Assembly: GCA_016217595.1 (NCBI GenBank)
Contig: JACRHS010000027.1
Location: 1-57,257, forward strand
DNA from: Opitutia bacterium
Lineage (GTDB): Bacteria; Verrucomicrobiota; Verrucomicrobiia; Opitutales; Opitutaceae
Direction: 5' to 3'
Length of the DNA: 57,257 nt
In this document: piece after piece, positions 31,690 to 39,665 of the stretch
Numbering within the stretch: position 1 is the stretch's first letter
Layout of the letters: every line of letters begins with the position of its first letter
The notes under the pieces: generated by a model
Database searches by the model: none
What the model was told of the DNA's origin: nothing
Seen by the model: only the letters and a program-made list of their open reading frames with translations
Program-made: the position numbers and the translations under genes

Positions 31690-32676
31690 ATGAAGATCTC
31701 ATCCGCGTTTCGTCTCGGCATGTGTGTGGGGGCGGTATTGTGCGTTGGATTCGCCCGGGGATGGGCGGCGCCGCACAAGGTCGGGGTGGTGATGAAAGAT
31801 CGCAGCGCCTACTGGCGGGGGTTCGCGCGAAGCGCGGTCGAGGCCGCCAAGGAGCTCAAGGTGGAGGCGATTGCCAAGGAGCCGCTCCATCTCTCGTCGC
31901 CCCATCAAGTGCAGGCGTTGCAGGCGATCGCGGAGGCTGGAGTGCAGGCGTTGGTCATCAGTCCCGTGGGCTCGGTCGCGCAAAGCGGCGATGCGCGCTA
32001 TGACGCCGCGTTGCTGGACGCTTTGAAAAAGCTGCGTGAGCGCGGCGTACAGATTGTAACGCTCAACAACGCGCTGCCCGACCAGCTCGCCGCCACCTGC
32101 ATTCGCACCGACCGCAATGCCATGACGCAGGCCGGGGTGGAGGCGTTCATCGCCTCGGTGGGCGAGAGGGGAGAGGCGGCGGTGTTTCGGATTGCTGCCA
32201 TGGACGTCGTCGTGGGCGACCGGGATCTGGCGGTGCTCAAGGCGATGAAAAAGGAACGGCCGAACGCCAGTTTGCACACCGACGTCATGTTTTCCGGCAC
32301 AGGCGCGGAAGGGCTGGTACAGGCCGAGCGGTTGCTGGCGAAGTATCCGGCCTGCCAGACCATTTTCGCGGCCGGGTACGACGCGATGCTGGCGATGATC
32401 CGGGTCATCGAGAAGAAACAACTGGGCGAGAAGCATCATGTGATTGGCTTTGGCACCACGGCCACGATCACGCCGGAGATTGCGGCGGCCATCCGATCAG
32501 GGGCGTTGGGCGCCTTGGTTTGCGTTGATGCGACGGCGATCGGTCGCAAGGGAATGGAGTCAGCGGTGGCGTTGCTGGATGGCAAAACGGTGCCTGCGGT
32601 CATCGAAGTCAGCCACGTCGTCGTGACGCGCGCCAATCTGGCTACGATCAAGATTCAGGACGCGGAGACACCATAG
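31690..32676 (+). CDS. Sugar ABC transporter-type periplasmic binding protein, orphan
   Basis: 328 residues. A signal peptide spans 1-27 (FRLGMCVGAVLCVGFARGWA). The body is a type I periplasmic binding fold of the ribose/xylose-binding type: VGVVMKDRSAYWRGFARSAV, AGVQALVISPVGSVAQ, GVQIVTLNNALPDQLAATCI, ACQTIFAAGYDAMLAMIRVI and HHVIGFGTTATITPEIAAAI. It should bind a sugar or sugar-like ligand in the periplasm. No ATPase or permease gene is adjacent. It may serve a transporter elsewhere or act as a sensor subunit. Confidence 0.87.
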   Translation: MKISSAFRLGMCVGAVLCVGFARGWAAPHKVGVVMKDRSAYWRGFARSAVEAAKELKVEAIAKEPLHLSSPHQVQALQAIAEAGVQALVISPVGSVAQSGDARYDAALLDALKKLRERGVQIVTLNNALPDQLAATCIRTDRNAMTQAGVEAFIASVGERGEAAVFRIAAMDVVVGDRDLAVLKAMKKERPNASLHTDVMFSGTGAEGLVQAERLLAKYPACQTIFAAGYDAMLAMIRVIEKKQLGEKHHVIGFGTTATITPEIAAAIRSGALGALVCVDATAIGRKGMESAVALLDGKTVPAVIEVSHVVVTRANLATIKIQDAETP

Positions 32677-32789
32677 CGTGGCAGAGGCAAGCTGACGCCG
32701 GCAGTCGGCAGGATTTAATCCCGCAGCGGACACGATCCCGGCCCGATCTCGATTACAAATACGAGGATGCGCAGCGTGCGGGCATGGGC

Positions 32790-34367
32790 TCAGCGGGCGG
32801 GCTGAGGCTTTTCGTTCCAGACGGAGAGGGTGTCGGGCGAGCCTTGGGAGCGGACGCCGTTGTCGTTGAGGATATCCTCCGTCGCGGCGACCATGTCTTT
32901 GCGCGGGAAGACCAGCGACTCGGCAAAGCGGCCGACAAACTGGATCGTGATGAATTCTTCCTTCGCGTCGCGTAGCACGGTGACGAGATGGCGGAGGTTT
33001 TTTATGGCGATGCCGTTTACGGTGTGCACGACGCGTCCCATCGGTGTGCCGTAGCCTTTCTGGAGTTTGTGCGAGAAAAAGGGCGACGGCACGATGACCA
33101 GTTCTTCGCCGTCGAAGGCCGGTTTGTCGCCACGCCGCAGGACCAGCGGGCTGCCTGCCATGCTCCAGAGTGTGCTGATGCCACCGGAACCGCTGCCGGT
33201 GAAGACCGACACAAAGTCATCCGTCGCCGGTGCGAATACCAGCGGTCCGTAAACGAAGTAAGACGGATAGGCTCCCTTCAAGTAGGGGAGTAACTTGGCG
33301 CGGGCGCTGGTTACCGGGAGCTGGATCGTCTGCGCCTTGGACTGGCGCACGATGGTGAGCGGCACCTTGCCGTCGCGCGCGAGTTTCTGGATCAGGTAGG
33401 AGAAATTCACGCGGAGATTGTCGCCGAGCTTGATCTTGCCCTCGTTGTCGATGGAGGTGTCGCCGATTTTGCTGATCACGTCCCAGTTTTGCAACGGATA
33501 GGCGGGGTCGGTATCGTAGGGCGTGCGGACCACGATGCCCTCGACGCTTTTGTCCAGTTTGAGGAAGGCGCGCAGGGCCGGGTTTTCCAGGGTCTGGAGT
33601 TCGTCGTAGAGCGCGGGTTTGCCGTCGTAGGCGCCGTCGGCGAGATCGGCGAGGAACAGCTCGATCTCTTCGCAGGGGATGATGTAGCCGATGTTTTCCG
33701 CGCCGCCGAGCCGGCTGTAGGCGAGCCCGATCATCTTGTCGCCGACGAGGGCGGGGCCGCCGCTGTTGCCGGGGTTGATGGCGGCGTCGATCTGAATCCG
33801 AAGTCCGGAGACGGAATAGTTGTAGCTGGCGAACTCGATGCGGGAAACGATGCCCTTGGTGATCGCGAGACTGGTGCCGCCGGTGGGGAAACCGTAGGCC
33901 ATGACGGTGTCTTTCACGCCGGGCAGGGTGTTGGCGCGCACCAGCGGCGGATGGGTGTCGAAGAACGACTCATCCTCCAGTTTGAGCAGGGCGAGATCGA
34001 TGCCGGGCGCCACGGCTTCGATGATGGCGGGAAGTTTGTCGCCGGACTGGTTGGCCTGCACCTGCACCTGACTGCCGTAGAGCACGACGTGGGCGTTGGT
34101 GAGAATGCGTTTGCCCTCGATCACGATGCCGGTGCCGGTGACATCGCGCGGCGCTTGCTTCGTCCAGGGTTTGCTCAAGTCCGGGTAGCGCTGCGTGGCG
34201 AAGATTTTCACCACGGCATTCTCGATGCGGTTGGCGGCGGGCTCGGCGGTGGGCGCAGCAGGCGGCGGGGTGGGGGCGGCGGTTTCGGCGGCGCGCCCGG
34301 CGTGGCTGGCGGTGAGCAGGGCGAGGGCAAAAGTCAGACGCGAGGCGAGGAGTCGGAGGCTTTGCAT
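32790..34367 (-). CDS. Deg/HtrA-type serine protease (S1C) with PDZ-like domains
   Basis: 525 residues with a signal peptide (1-26, LTFALALLTASHAGRAA). The trypsin-like domain has the full triad: His93 in LTNAHVV, Asp124 in IDLALLKL and Ser202 in NPGNSGGPA. The C-terminal half carries one clear PDZ-like unit (VVRTPYDTDPAYPLQNWDVI, then SKIGDTSIDNEGKI) and a second region (GYGTPMGRVVHTVNGIAIKN). The layout resembles plant Deg9-type proteases more than classical DegP. It acts outside the cytoplasm on misfolded or regulatory proteins. It lies downstream of the PhoH gene on the same strand. Confidence 0.9.
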   Translation of the reverse strand: MQSLRLLASRLTFALALLTASHAGRAAETAAPTPPPAAPTAEPAANRIENAVVKIFATQRYPDLSKPWTKQAPRDVTGTGIVIEGKRILTNAHVVLYGSQVQVQANQSGDKLPAIIEAVAPGIDLALLKLEDESFFDTHPPLVRANTLPGVKDTVMAYGFPTGGTSLAITKGIVSRIEFASYNYSVSGLRIQIDAAINPGNSGGPALVGDKMIGLAYSRLGGAENIGYIIPCEEIELFLADLADGAYDGKPALYDELQTLENPALRAFLKLDKSVEGIVVRTPYDTDPAYPLQNWDVISKIGDTSIDNEGKIKLGDNLRVNFSYLIQKLARDGKVPLTIVRQSKAQTIQLPVTSARAKLLPYLKGAYPSYFVYGPLVFAPATDDFVSVFTGSGSGGISTLWSMAGSPLVLRRGDKPAFDGEELVIVPSPFFSHKLQKGYGTPMGRVVHTVNGIAIKNLRHLVTVLRDAKEEFITIQFVGRFAESLVFPRKDMVAATEDILNDNGVRSQGSPDTLSVWNEKPQPAR

Positions 34368-34494
34368 GTGGAAAAGCGGGACGTGGTTGTGCGAAGGCTG
34401 GCTGGGCCCGCGCCCCGAATGGAGCCGCGGAGCTTGTTGTTGGCAAAGCCAATCGGGCGCACGCGCGGGCGCGGTGCGGCGTCGCCGTGCGCGC

Positions 34495-36048
34495 TCAGAG
34501 CAAATCGGCGGCGAGCTCGGCGAGGCGCGAGCGCTCGCCCTTGGTGAGCGTCACGTGCGCGGCGAGCGGCTGGCCTTTCATGCGATTATGCGTGTAAACG
34601 AGACCGTTGCTGCGGGCGTCGACGTAAGGGTTGTCGATTTGCGCCGGGTCGCCGATGAGCACGATTTTGGAGCCTTCGGAAATGCGCGTGATCACGGTCT
34701 TCACCTCGTGCGGCGTGAGTTGTTGCGCCTCGTCGAGGATGAAAAAGCGCCGGGCGATGGAGCGGCCGCGGATGAAGCACAGCGCCTCGATTTCCACCAT
34801 GCCGCTGCGGATCAGGCGCTCGTAGGGTTTGATCGGGACACCGCTGGAGTGGCCGTTCCCGTTGCCCTGATGGTGCCCGAGCGCGGGCTGACTGCCGGGC
34901 ATCATCGCAGCGATCAACTCCTCGTGCTTCTTTTTGTTTTTCTTCGCCACTTTCTTGGCGGCGAACTGCGGGTCTTTCGGTGGCTTGGACGGAATGAGCA
35001 CTTCGAGCGCGTCGTAATACGGCTGGAGCCACGGGCGCATCTTTTCTTCGAGCGAGCCGGGCAGGAAGCCGATGTCCTTGCCGAGCGCGATCACCGGGCG
35101 CGAAATCGAGAGACCGTCGTAGCGGCCGGTGTCCTCGAAAATTTGCTGCAACGCGCACGCGGTGGAGAGCAGCGTTTTGCCGGTGCCGGCCTTGCCGAAG
35201 CAGGTGATGAGCGAAATCGATTCGTCGAGCAGCGCGTCCATCAGGAACTGCTGTTCGAGGTTGCGCGCGCGGATCGGAATGCCGCCGGGCGCGCGGACGA
35301 ACTCCGGGATTTTCAACCGCCGCACCAGCCCGTTGCCCGTGTAACGCGCCGGCATGGTTTTGCCCTCGTCGGAGCGGAGCAGCACGTACTCGTTGACGTA
35401 GAGCCGGCGGGAATCGTCGCGCCCCAGCTCAAACGATCCCTCGGAGGCGAAGCGTTGCAGCTCGTAGATCGAGAGGGGCACTTCGCTGTAGCTCACCTCC
35501 TCGACGCTCTCGGGCACTTTGTCGTTGAGATAATCCTGCGACTCCAGACCGACGGCGCGCGCCTTGAGCTGCACGTTGACGTCCTTGGTGACGAGAATGG
35601 TCGGCGGGGGAAACTGCTCCTGGACAAAGAGCGCGCTGGCGATGATGCGGTTGTCCTTTTTCGCCAGATCGGGGAGCACGGTGCGCAGCCGTTGCATGGC
35701 GGGCGACGGGGCGGTGCCTTCGATCAGGCTGCGATTGATGATGACCATGAGGGTGCCGCCATTGGGCAGGCGCACGCCTTCGTGCATGGAACGCGAATCG
35801 GGCAACAGTTCCTGCAAAATCCGGTGCACCCGGCGGGCATTTCGACCGCGCTCGGTCGACTGCTCGCTTTTGATGGCGTCGAGTTCTTCGAGCACCTCCA
35901 CGGGTATGGCGAGGTTGTTGTCCTCGAATTTGAAGATCGACTGCGGGTCGTGCAGTAGGACGTTGGTGTCCAGCACGTAAGTCTTGATCTTGCTGGAGAT
36001 CTTTAACTGCGGCCCCGTCGTTGTTACCCCGCTGCTCAGAATTGCCAT
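34495..36048 (-). CDS. PIN domain-PhoH family ATPase (PhoH2-type)
   Basis: 517 residues from ATG 36048. Residues 22-165 form a PIN ribonuclease domain with acidic positions Asp27 (YVLDTNVLL), Glu55/56, Asp132 and Asp156. Residues about 255-517 form the PhoH P-loop ATPase: Walker A GKAGTGKT (285-292) and Walker B FFILDEAQQ (Asp439, Glu440), followed by VLIGDPAQIDNPY. The family couples RNA unwinding to cleavage. Residues about 355-405 are an unusual insert, first Lys-rich (KKVAKKNKKKHEE), then His/Gly/Asn-rich (GHHQGNGNGHSSG). Two DnaA-box-like sites lie 5 to 24 bases upstream. Confidence 0.92.
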   Translation of the reverse strand: MAILSSGVTTTGPQLKISSKIKTYVLDTNVLLHDPQSIFKFEDNNLAIPVEVLEELDAIKSEQSTERGRNARRVHRILQELLPDSRSMHEGVRLPNGGTLMVIINRSLIEGTAPSPAMQRLRTVLPDLAKKDNRIIASALFVQEQFPPPTILVTKDVNVQLKARAVGLESQDYLNDKVPESVEEVSYSEVPLSIYELQRFASEGSFELGRDDSRRLYVNEYVLLRSDEGKTMPARYTGNGLVRRLKIPEFVRAPGGIPIRARNLEQQFLMDALLDESISLITCFGKAGTGKTLLSTACALQQIFEDTGRYDGLSISRPVIALGKDIGFLPGSLEEKMRPWLQPYYDALEVLIPSKPPKDPQFAAKKVAKKNKKKHEELIAAMMPGSQPALGHHQGNGNGHSSGVPIKPYERLIRSGMVEIEALCFIRGRSIARRFFILDEAQQLTPHEVKTVITRISEGSKIVLIGDPAQIDNPYVDARSNGLVYTHNRMKGQPLAAHVTLTKGERSRLAELAADLL

Positions 36049-36052
36049 CGGT

Positions 36053-36072
36053 GGTGAATAACTTGTGGATAA
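36053..36072 (-). promoter_or_regulatory. Two adjacent DnaA-box-like sites upstream of the PhoH gene
   Basis: The minus strand reads TTATCCACAAGTTATTCACC. It contains a perfect DnaA box TTATCCACA (36064-36072) and a one-mismatch box TTATTCACC (36053-36061) two bases apart, 11 bp centre to centre. They lie directly in front of the PhoH start, so DnaA could influence that promoter. Occurrence by chance is possible. Confidence 0.45.
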
Positions 36073-36167
36073 CCTGCACAACTCGCCCCGATTGTCGATG
36101 CAAAGCTCGGAATTTTACGGACAAATTACGCGGCGCCTTCTCCCGCGGCGCAACGAGCTGGCTGGAG

Positions 36168-37046
36168 CTATTTTTCCACCACGAGACGCAGGCTATGGTG
36201 CCAGTCGGGGAGCGTGAGACCAAACGTGCGCGAGAGTTTTTCCGACGACATCACCGAGTAGGCCGGGCGCTTGGTTGGCGTCGGATAATCGGCGGTGGCG
36301 ATGGCCTCGACTTCGCGGCATTTCTTCTCGTCGGCGGGCATCAGATCGATGATGGCGCTGGCGAAACCATGCCAGCTGGTGTGGCCGGTGGAGCAGAGGT
36401 GATAGGTGCCGGAGCGTTGTAGCGCGAGGTCCGGGGTGTTGGTCCGCGCGAGCGCCAGCGCGGTGGTCTCGGCGATCAGGCGCGACCACGTGGGGCTGCC
36501 GAACTGGTCGGCGACGACGCGGAGTTTTTCGCGTTCGCGGGCGAGCCGCATCATCGTGAGCATGAAATTGCCGCCGCGCGCGCCGTACACCCAACAGAGA
36601 CGGAAAATAAAATGGCGGCAGCCGGTCTGCGCGATGGCGAGGTCGCCGGCGAGTTTCGAGCGGCCGTAAGCGCCGAGGGGATTCGGCGTGTCGGTCTCGA
36701 CGTAGGGCGAGGTTTTGGTGCCGTCGAAAACGTAATCGGTGGAGTAGTGGACGAGCAGCGCGCCGAGTTTTTTCGCCTCCTCAGCCATGATGCCGGGTGC
36801 CTCGGCGTTGATCTTCATGGCCAGCGCGGTCTCGGTCTCCGCTTTGTCGACGGCGGTGTAGGCGGCGGCGTTGACGATGATGTCGGGCGCGGTCTCGCGA
36901 ATCCAGCGGCGGAGCGAGTCGGGGTTGGTGAAATCGACCTCCGGATAATCGACGCACGTGAGCTGGCTCATCGCGGCGAGGGTGCGGCGCAGTTCCCAGC
37001 CGACCTGGCCGACTTTGCCGAAGAGGAGAATTTTGGGAGAAGTCAT
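36168..37046 (-). CDS. rfbD: dTDP-4-dehydrorhamnose reductase
   Basis: 292 residues from ATG 37046. The Rossmann motif GKVGQVGWELRRTLA is close to the N-terminus. Family hallmarks follow: NAAAYTAVDKAETE, STDYVFDGTK, the catalytic YGRSK (in GAYGRSKLAGD), FRLCWVYGARGGNFMLTM and DQFGSPTW. It reduces dTDP-4-keto-L-rhamnose with NAD(P)H, the last step of dTDP-L-rhamnose synthesis. It is the last gene of a four-gene minus-strand cluster with rfbC, a GT2 enzyme and an epimerase. The rfbA and rfbB genes are not in the window. Confidence 0.93.
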   Translation of the reverse strand: MTSPKILLFGKVGQVGWELRRTLAAMSQLTCVDYPEVDFTNPDSLRRWIRETAPDIIVNAAAYTAVDKAETETALAMKINAEAPGIMAEEAKKLGALLVHYSTDYVFDGTKTSPYVETDTPNPLGAYGRSKLAGDLAIAQTGCRHFIFRLCWVYGARGGNFMLTMMRLAREREKLRVVADQFGSPTWSRLIAETTALALARTNTPDLALQRSGTYHLCSTGHTSWHGFASAIIDLMPADEKKCREVEAIATADYPTPTKRPAYSVMSSEKLSRTFGLTLPDWHHSLRLVVEK

Positions 37047-37081
37047 CGGAAAGCGGTGAAAAAGTGCCGGGCGCGAGGGCG

Positions 37082-37627
37082 TCAGAACAACAGCTCCGGG
37101 GGGAGCTCGCGCAGCGTGGGCGCGGCGGCGTCGCGTTTGGAGAGAATGGGGTTTTCCAGCGGCCATTTGACGCCGACGGCCGGATCGTCCCAGCGGATGC
37201 CGCGTTCGTTGGCCGGCGCGTAGTAGTCGGTGCACTTGTAGTGAAACAGCGCCATCTCGCTGATCACCGCGAAACCGTGCGCGAAACCCGGCGGCAGATA
37301 AAACTGACGCTTGTTCTCCGCCGAGAGCGTGACGCCGACCCAGCGGCCGAAGGTGGGCGAGGCGCGCCGGATATCGACGCCGACATCGTACACCTCGCCT
37401 TGCAGGACGGAGACGAGCTTGCCCTGTGGCGCGGGGTTTTGGAAATGCAGTCCGCGCAGGGTGCCGCGACACGAGAGGGAAAAATTATCCTGCACGAAAT
37501 CGAGATCGATGCCGGCGGCGCGGTAGCGGTCGCGGCTCCACGATTCGAGGAAGTAGCCACGATGATCGCCGAACACCTTCGGCTCGATGATCAACAGGCC
37601 TTCCAACTCGCATTTGATGACGTTCAT
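37082..37627 (-). CDS. rfbC: dTDP-4-dehydrorhamnose 3,5-epimerase
   Basis: 181 residues, the normal length for the family. The cupin-fold signature is clear: VFGDHRGYFLESWSRDRY, FVQDNFSLSCRGTLRGLHFQ with the catalytic His, VLQGEVYDVGVDIRRASPTF, FYLPPGFAHGFAVISE and KCTDYYAPANERGIRWDDP. It epimerises C3 and C5 of the 4-keto-6-deoxy sugar before the rfbD step encoded 35 bases downstream. Confidence 0.95.
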   Translation of the reverse strand: MNVIKCELEGLLIIEPKVFGDHRGYFLESWSRDRYRAAGIDLDFVQDNFSLSCRGTLRGLHFQNPAPQGKLVSVLQGEVYDVGVDIRRASPTFGRWVGVTLSAENKRQFYLPPGFAHGFAVISEMALFHYKCTDYYAPANERGIRWDDPAVGVKWPLENPILSKRDAAAPTLRELPPELLF

Positions 37628-37666
37628 GCGGCAGGCAAAAGAAGGGTAGCGACGGCGGGTTTCCAG

Positions 37667-38437
37667 CTATTTCCGGCGATAATCGCCACGGCTGAAATAC
37701 TTCTCCAGCCAGACGTACATGCAGATGAAAAAGTACCGGCTGCCCATTTCCTTGATCTTGAGCTTGGCCACACCGTGTTTGCGGTTTTGCCAGGAGATGG
37801 GCGTGACCGTCCACGAGTAGCCGCGCACGATGGCCTTGAGCGGAATCTCGACGGTGAGATTGAAGTGCGGGGCGAGGAACGGCCGGCACCCGTCGATCAC
37901 GGTGCGGCGATAGGCTTTGAACGCGTTGGTGGTGTCGTTGAGCGGCAGGTGAAACAGCGCCTTGATGAACAAATTCGCGAGCCGGTTCACGAGGAGTTTC
38001 ACCCGCGGGTAATCCACCACGCTCCCGCCGCGGATGAACCGGCTGCCGAACGCGCACTCCCAGCCTTCGTTCAAGAGCCGCCAGTATTTCACGGCGTCGG
38101 CGGGCGAGTCGGAGGCGTCGGCCATGACGATGGCGCAGGCGTCGCCCTGCATGTGGTTGAGACCGTAAACCACCGCGCGGCCGAAACCGTGCGGGCCGGT
38201 GTTCTGCACCGGCGCGAGCGTCGGAATCTCGCGGCGCAATTCCTGGAGCACGGCCCAGGTGCGGTCCTTGCTGCCATCGTCGACCACCACGAATTCGTGG
38301 GGCACGCCTTCGCGCACAAAGGTCGCGTACAGGTCGCGCAGCGTCGGGGGCAGCGCGGCTTCCTCGTCGCGCGCGGGGATGACGAGAGAGAACAGTTTGA
38401 GCGGTGCGGGCGGCGAGGCCGGAGAGGAATCGTGCAT
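37667..38437 (-). CDS. Family 2 glycosyltransferase
   Basis: 256 residues from ATG 38437. The GT2 fold is shown by LFSLVIPARDEEAALPPTLR, HEFVVVDDGSKDRTWAVLQE and the metal-binding region VMADASDSPADAVKYWRLLN. No long membrane anchor is evident. The overall pattern is that of dolichol-phosphate-mannose-synthase-like enzymes, which load a sugar onto a polyprenyl phosphate. It lies between the epimerase and rfbC, so it probably belongs to the same polysaccharide or lipid-linked sugar pathway. Confidence 0.88.
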   Translation of the reverse strand: MHDSSPASPPAPLKLFSLVIPARDEEAALPPTLRDLYATFVREGVPHEFVVVDDGSKDRTWAVLQELRREIPTLAPVQNTGPHGFGRAVVYGLNHMQGDACAIVMADASDSPADAVKYWRLLNEGWECAFGSRFIRGGSVVDYPRVKLLVNRLANLFIKALFHLPLNDTTNAFKAYRRTVIDGCRPFLAPHFNLTVEIPLKAIVRGYSWTVTPISWQNRKHGVAKLKIKEMGSRYFFICMYVWLEKYFSRGDYRRK

Positions 38438-38451
38438 CGGGAAACGCGCGG

Positions 38452-39528
38452 TCAGAGCGGCGCGGAAAGATCGAGCCAGTCGGGATGCGCCGCAGCGTGC
38501 GCGGCTATCTCGTCGAGGATCGCGGCGACGGGCGTTTGCGGCTGCCAGCCCCAGATCCGCGCGGCCTTGGTAGAATCGAGCACCATCCAGGGGATGTCGA
38601 ACGGCCGCGGCGCGGCGTCGCTGCCAACGGTGTGCGGACCGAAACGCGCGGCGCACCAGTCGCTGAGCTGGCGCAACGACATCGCGGAGGCCGTGCTGCC
38701 GCTCACGTTGACGATCCGGTCGGCCGCCGGGAGCTTCGGCGCGGCGAACTGTTTTTCGAGCAACGGCAGGAGGTCGCGCGGGTGCAGGCAGTCGCGCACC
38801 TGATGGCCCTGGCCGTCGAAACCGATGTACTTGAGCGGACGGCGGCGCAGGCAGGCGTTGATCCAGAAGGCGAAAATCCCCTGATCCGCGCGCCCAAACT
38901 GCCCCGCGCCGGCGAGCACGCCGCAGCGGTTGAGAAACACCGGCAGGCCGAACGTCTCGCCGTATTCGAGCGCGAGCGTTTCGCTGGCGAGCTTGGTGGC
39001 GCCGTAGAGCGAAACCGGCGCGAGCGTGGGGAATGTCTCCGCGACACCCGCCGCGCTGAGACCGGCCGGCAGCAGCGTGGTGTCGGCGACGGGCCGGAAA
39101 GCGCGATCGGCCACCGTCACGGCGAGCGCGGCGAGCGGGGCGATGCTGTAAACGCGGCTGGTGCTGAGCAACGTGAAGCCCGCGCGGTGCTGTTTGCAGA
39201 ATTCGAGGAGATTGATCGTGCCGGCGAGGTTGTGCTCGACGAGCTGGCGCGTGCTGGTGCGGCCATCGACGCCGGCGAGCACGCTCGGGTTGGCGGCCGC
39301 ATCGATCACCCAATCGACCGGCGGCAGCGTTTCGAGATCGCTGGCGGCGCGGAGGTCGCCGTGAAAAAGCCGCACGCCGAGCCGGCGGAGTTCCGCGCGA
39401 TTGGACTCGCTGCCGGGACGGATGAAATTATCGAGCCCGCTCAACGTGTGGCCGGCGCCGCTCTGCGCGAGGGCGCGCGCCAGCGTGCTGCCGACAAAGC
39501 CGCAAACGCCGGTGATAAGGATGCGCAT
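38452..39528 (-). CDS. NAD-dependent nucleotide-sugar epimerase/dehydratase
   Basis: 358 residues of the extended SDR type. The Rossmann motif is ITGVCGFVGSTLARAL at the N-terminus. Other motifs are DAAANPSVLAG, LLSTSRVYSI and SLYGATKLASE with the YxxxK catalytic pair, then NRCGVLAGAGQFGRADQGIF. The pattern is closest to CDP-paratose/tyvelose 2-epimerase-like proteins, but the exact sugar is uncertain. It is the first gene of the nucleotide-sugar cluster. Confidence 0.87.
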   Translation of the reverse strand: MRILITGVCGFVGSTLARALAQSGAGHTLSGLDNFIRPGSESNRAELRRLGVRLFHGDLRAASDLETLPPVDWVIDAAANPSVLAGVDGRTSTRQLVEHNLAGTINLLEFCKQHRAGFTLLSTSRVYSIAPLAALAVTVADRAFRPVADTTLLPAGLSAAGVAETFPTLAPVSLYGATKLASETLALEYGETFGLPVFLNRCGVLAGAGQFGRADQGIFAFWINACLRRRPLKYIGFDGQGHQVRDCLHPRDLLPLLEKQFAAPKLPAADRIVNVSGSTASAMSLRQLSDWCAARFGPHTVGSDAAPRPFDIPWMVLDSTKAARIWGWQPQTPVAAILDEIAAHAAAHPDWLDLSAPL

Positions 39529-39665
39529 GGGGCAGGGTTGTGGTAAAACCCGCTGGCCGGCGCAAATTTATTTCCGAGCGGGTCGTTGCTCTGCGCCGTG
39601 TCGGGACGGCGCGGGGTACGGCCGGGTCGCGTGATCGCGTCCGACCGTTCCGTTGGCACGGGCGT

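Noticed and set aside
32712..32724. 13-base GATTTAATCCCGC shared with 57136-57148
   Set aside because: The match does not extend on either side and there is no other IS-like sequence at 32.7 kb. Chance is likely.
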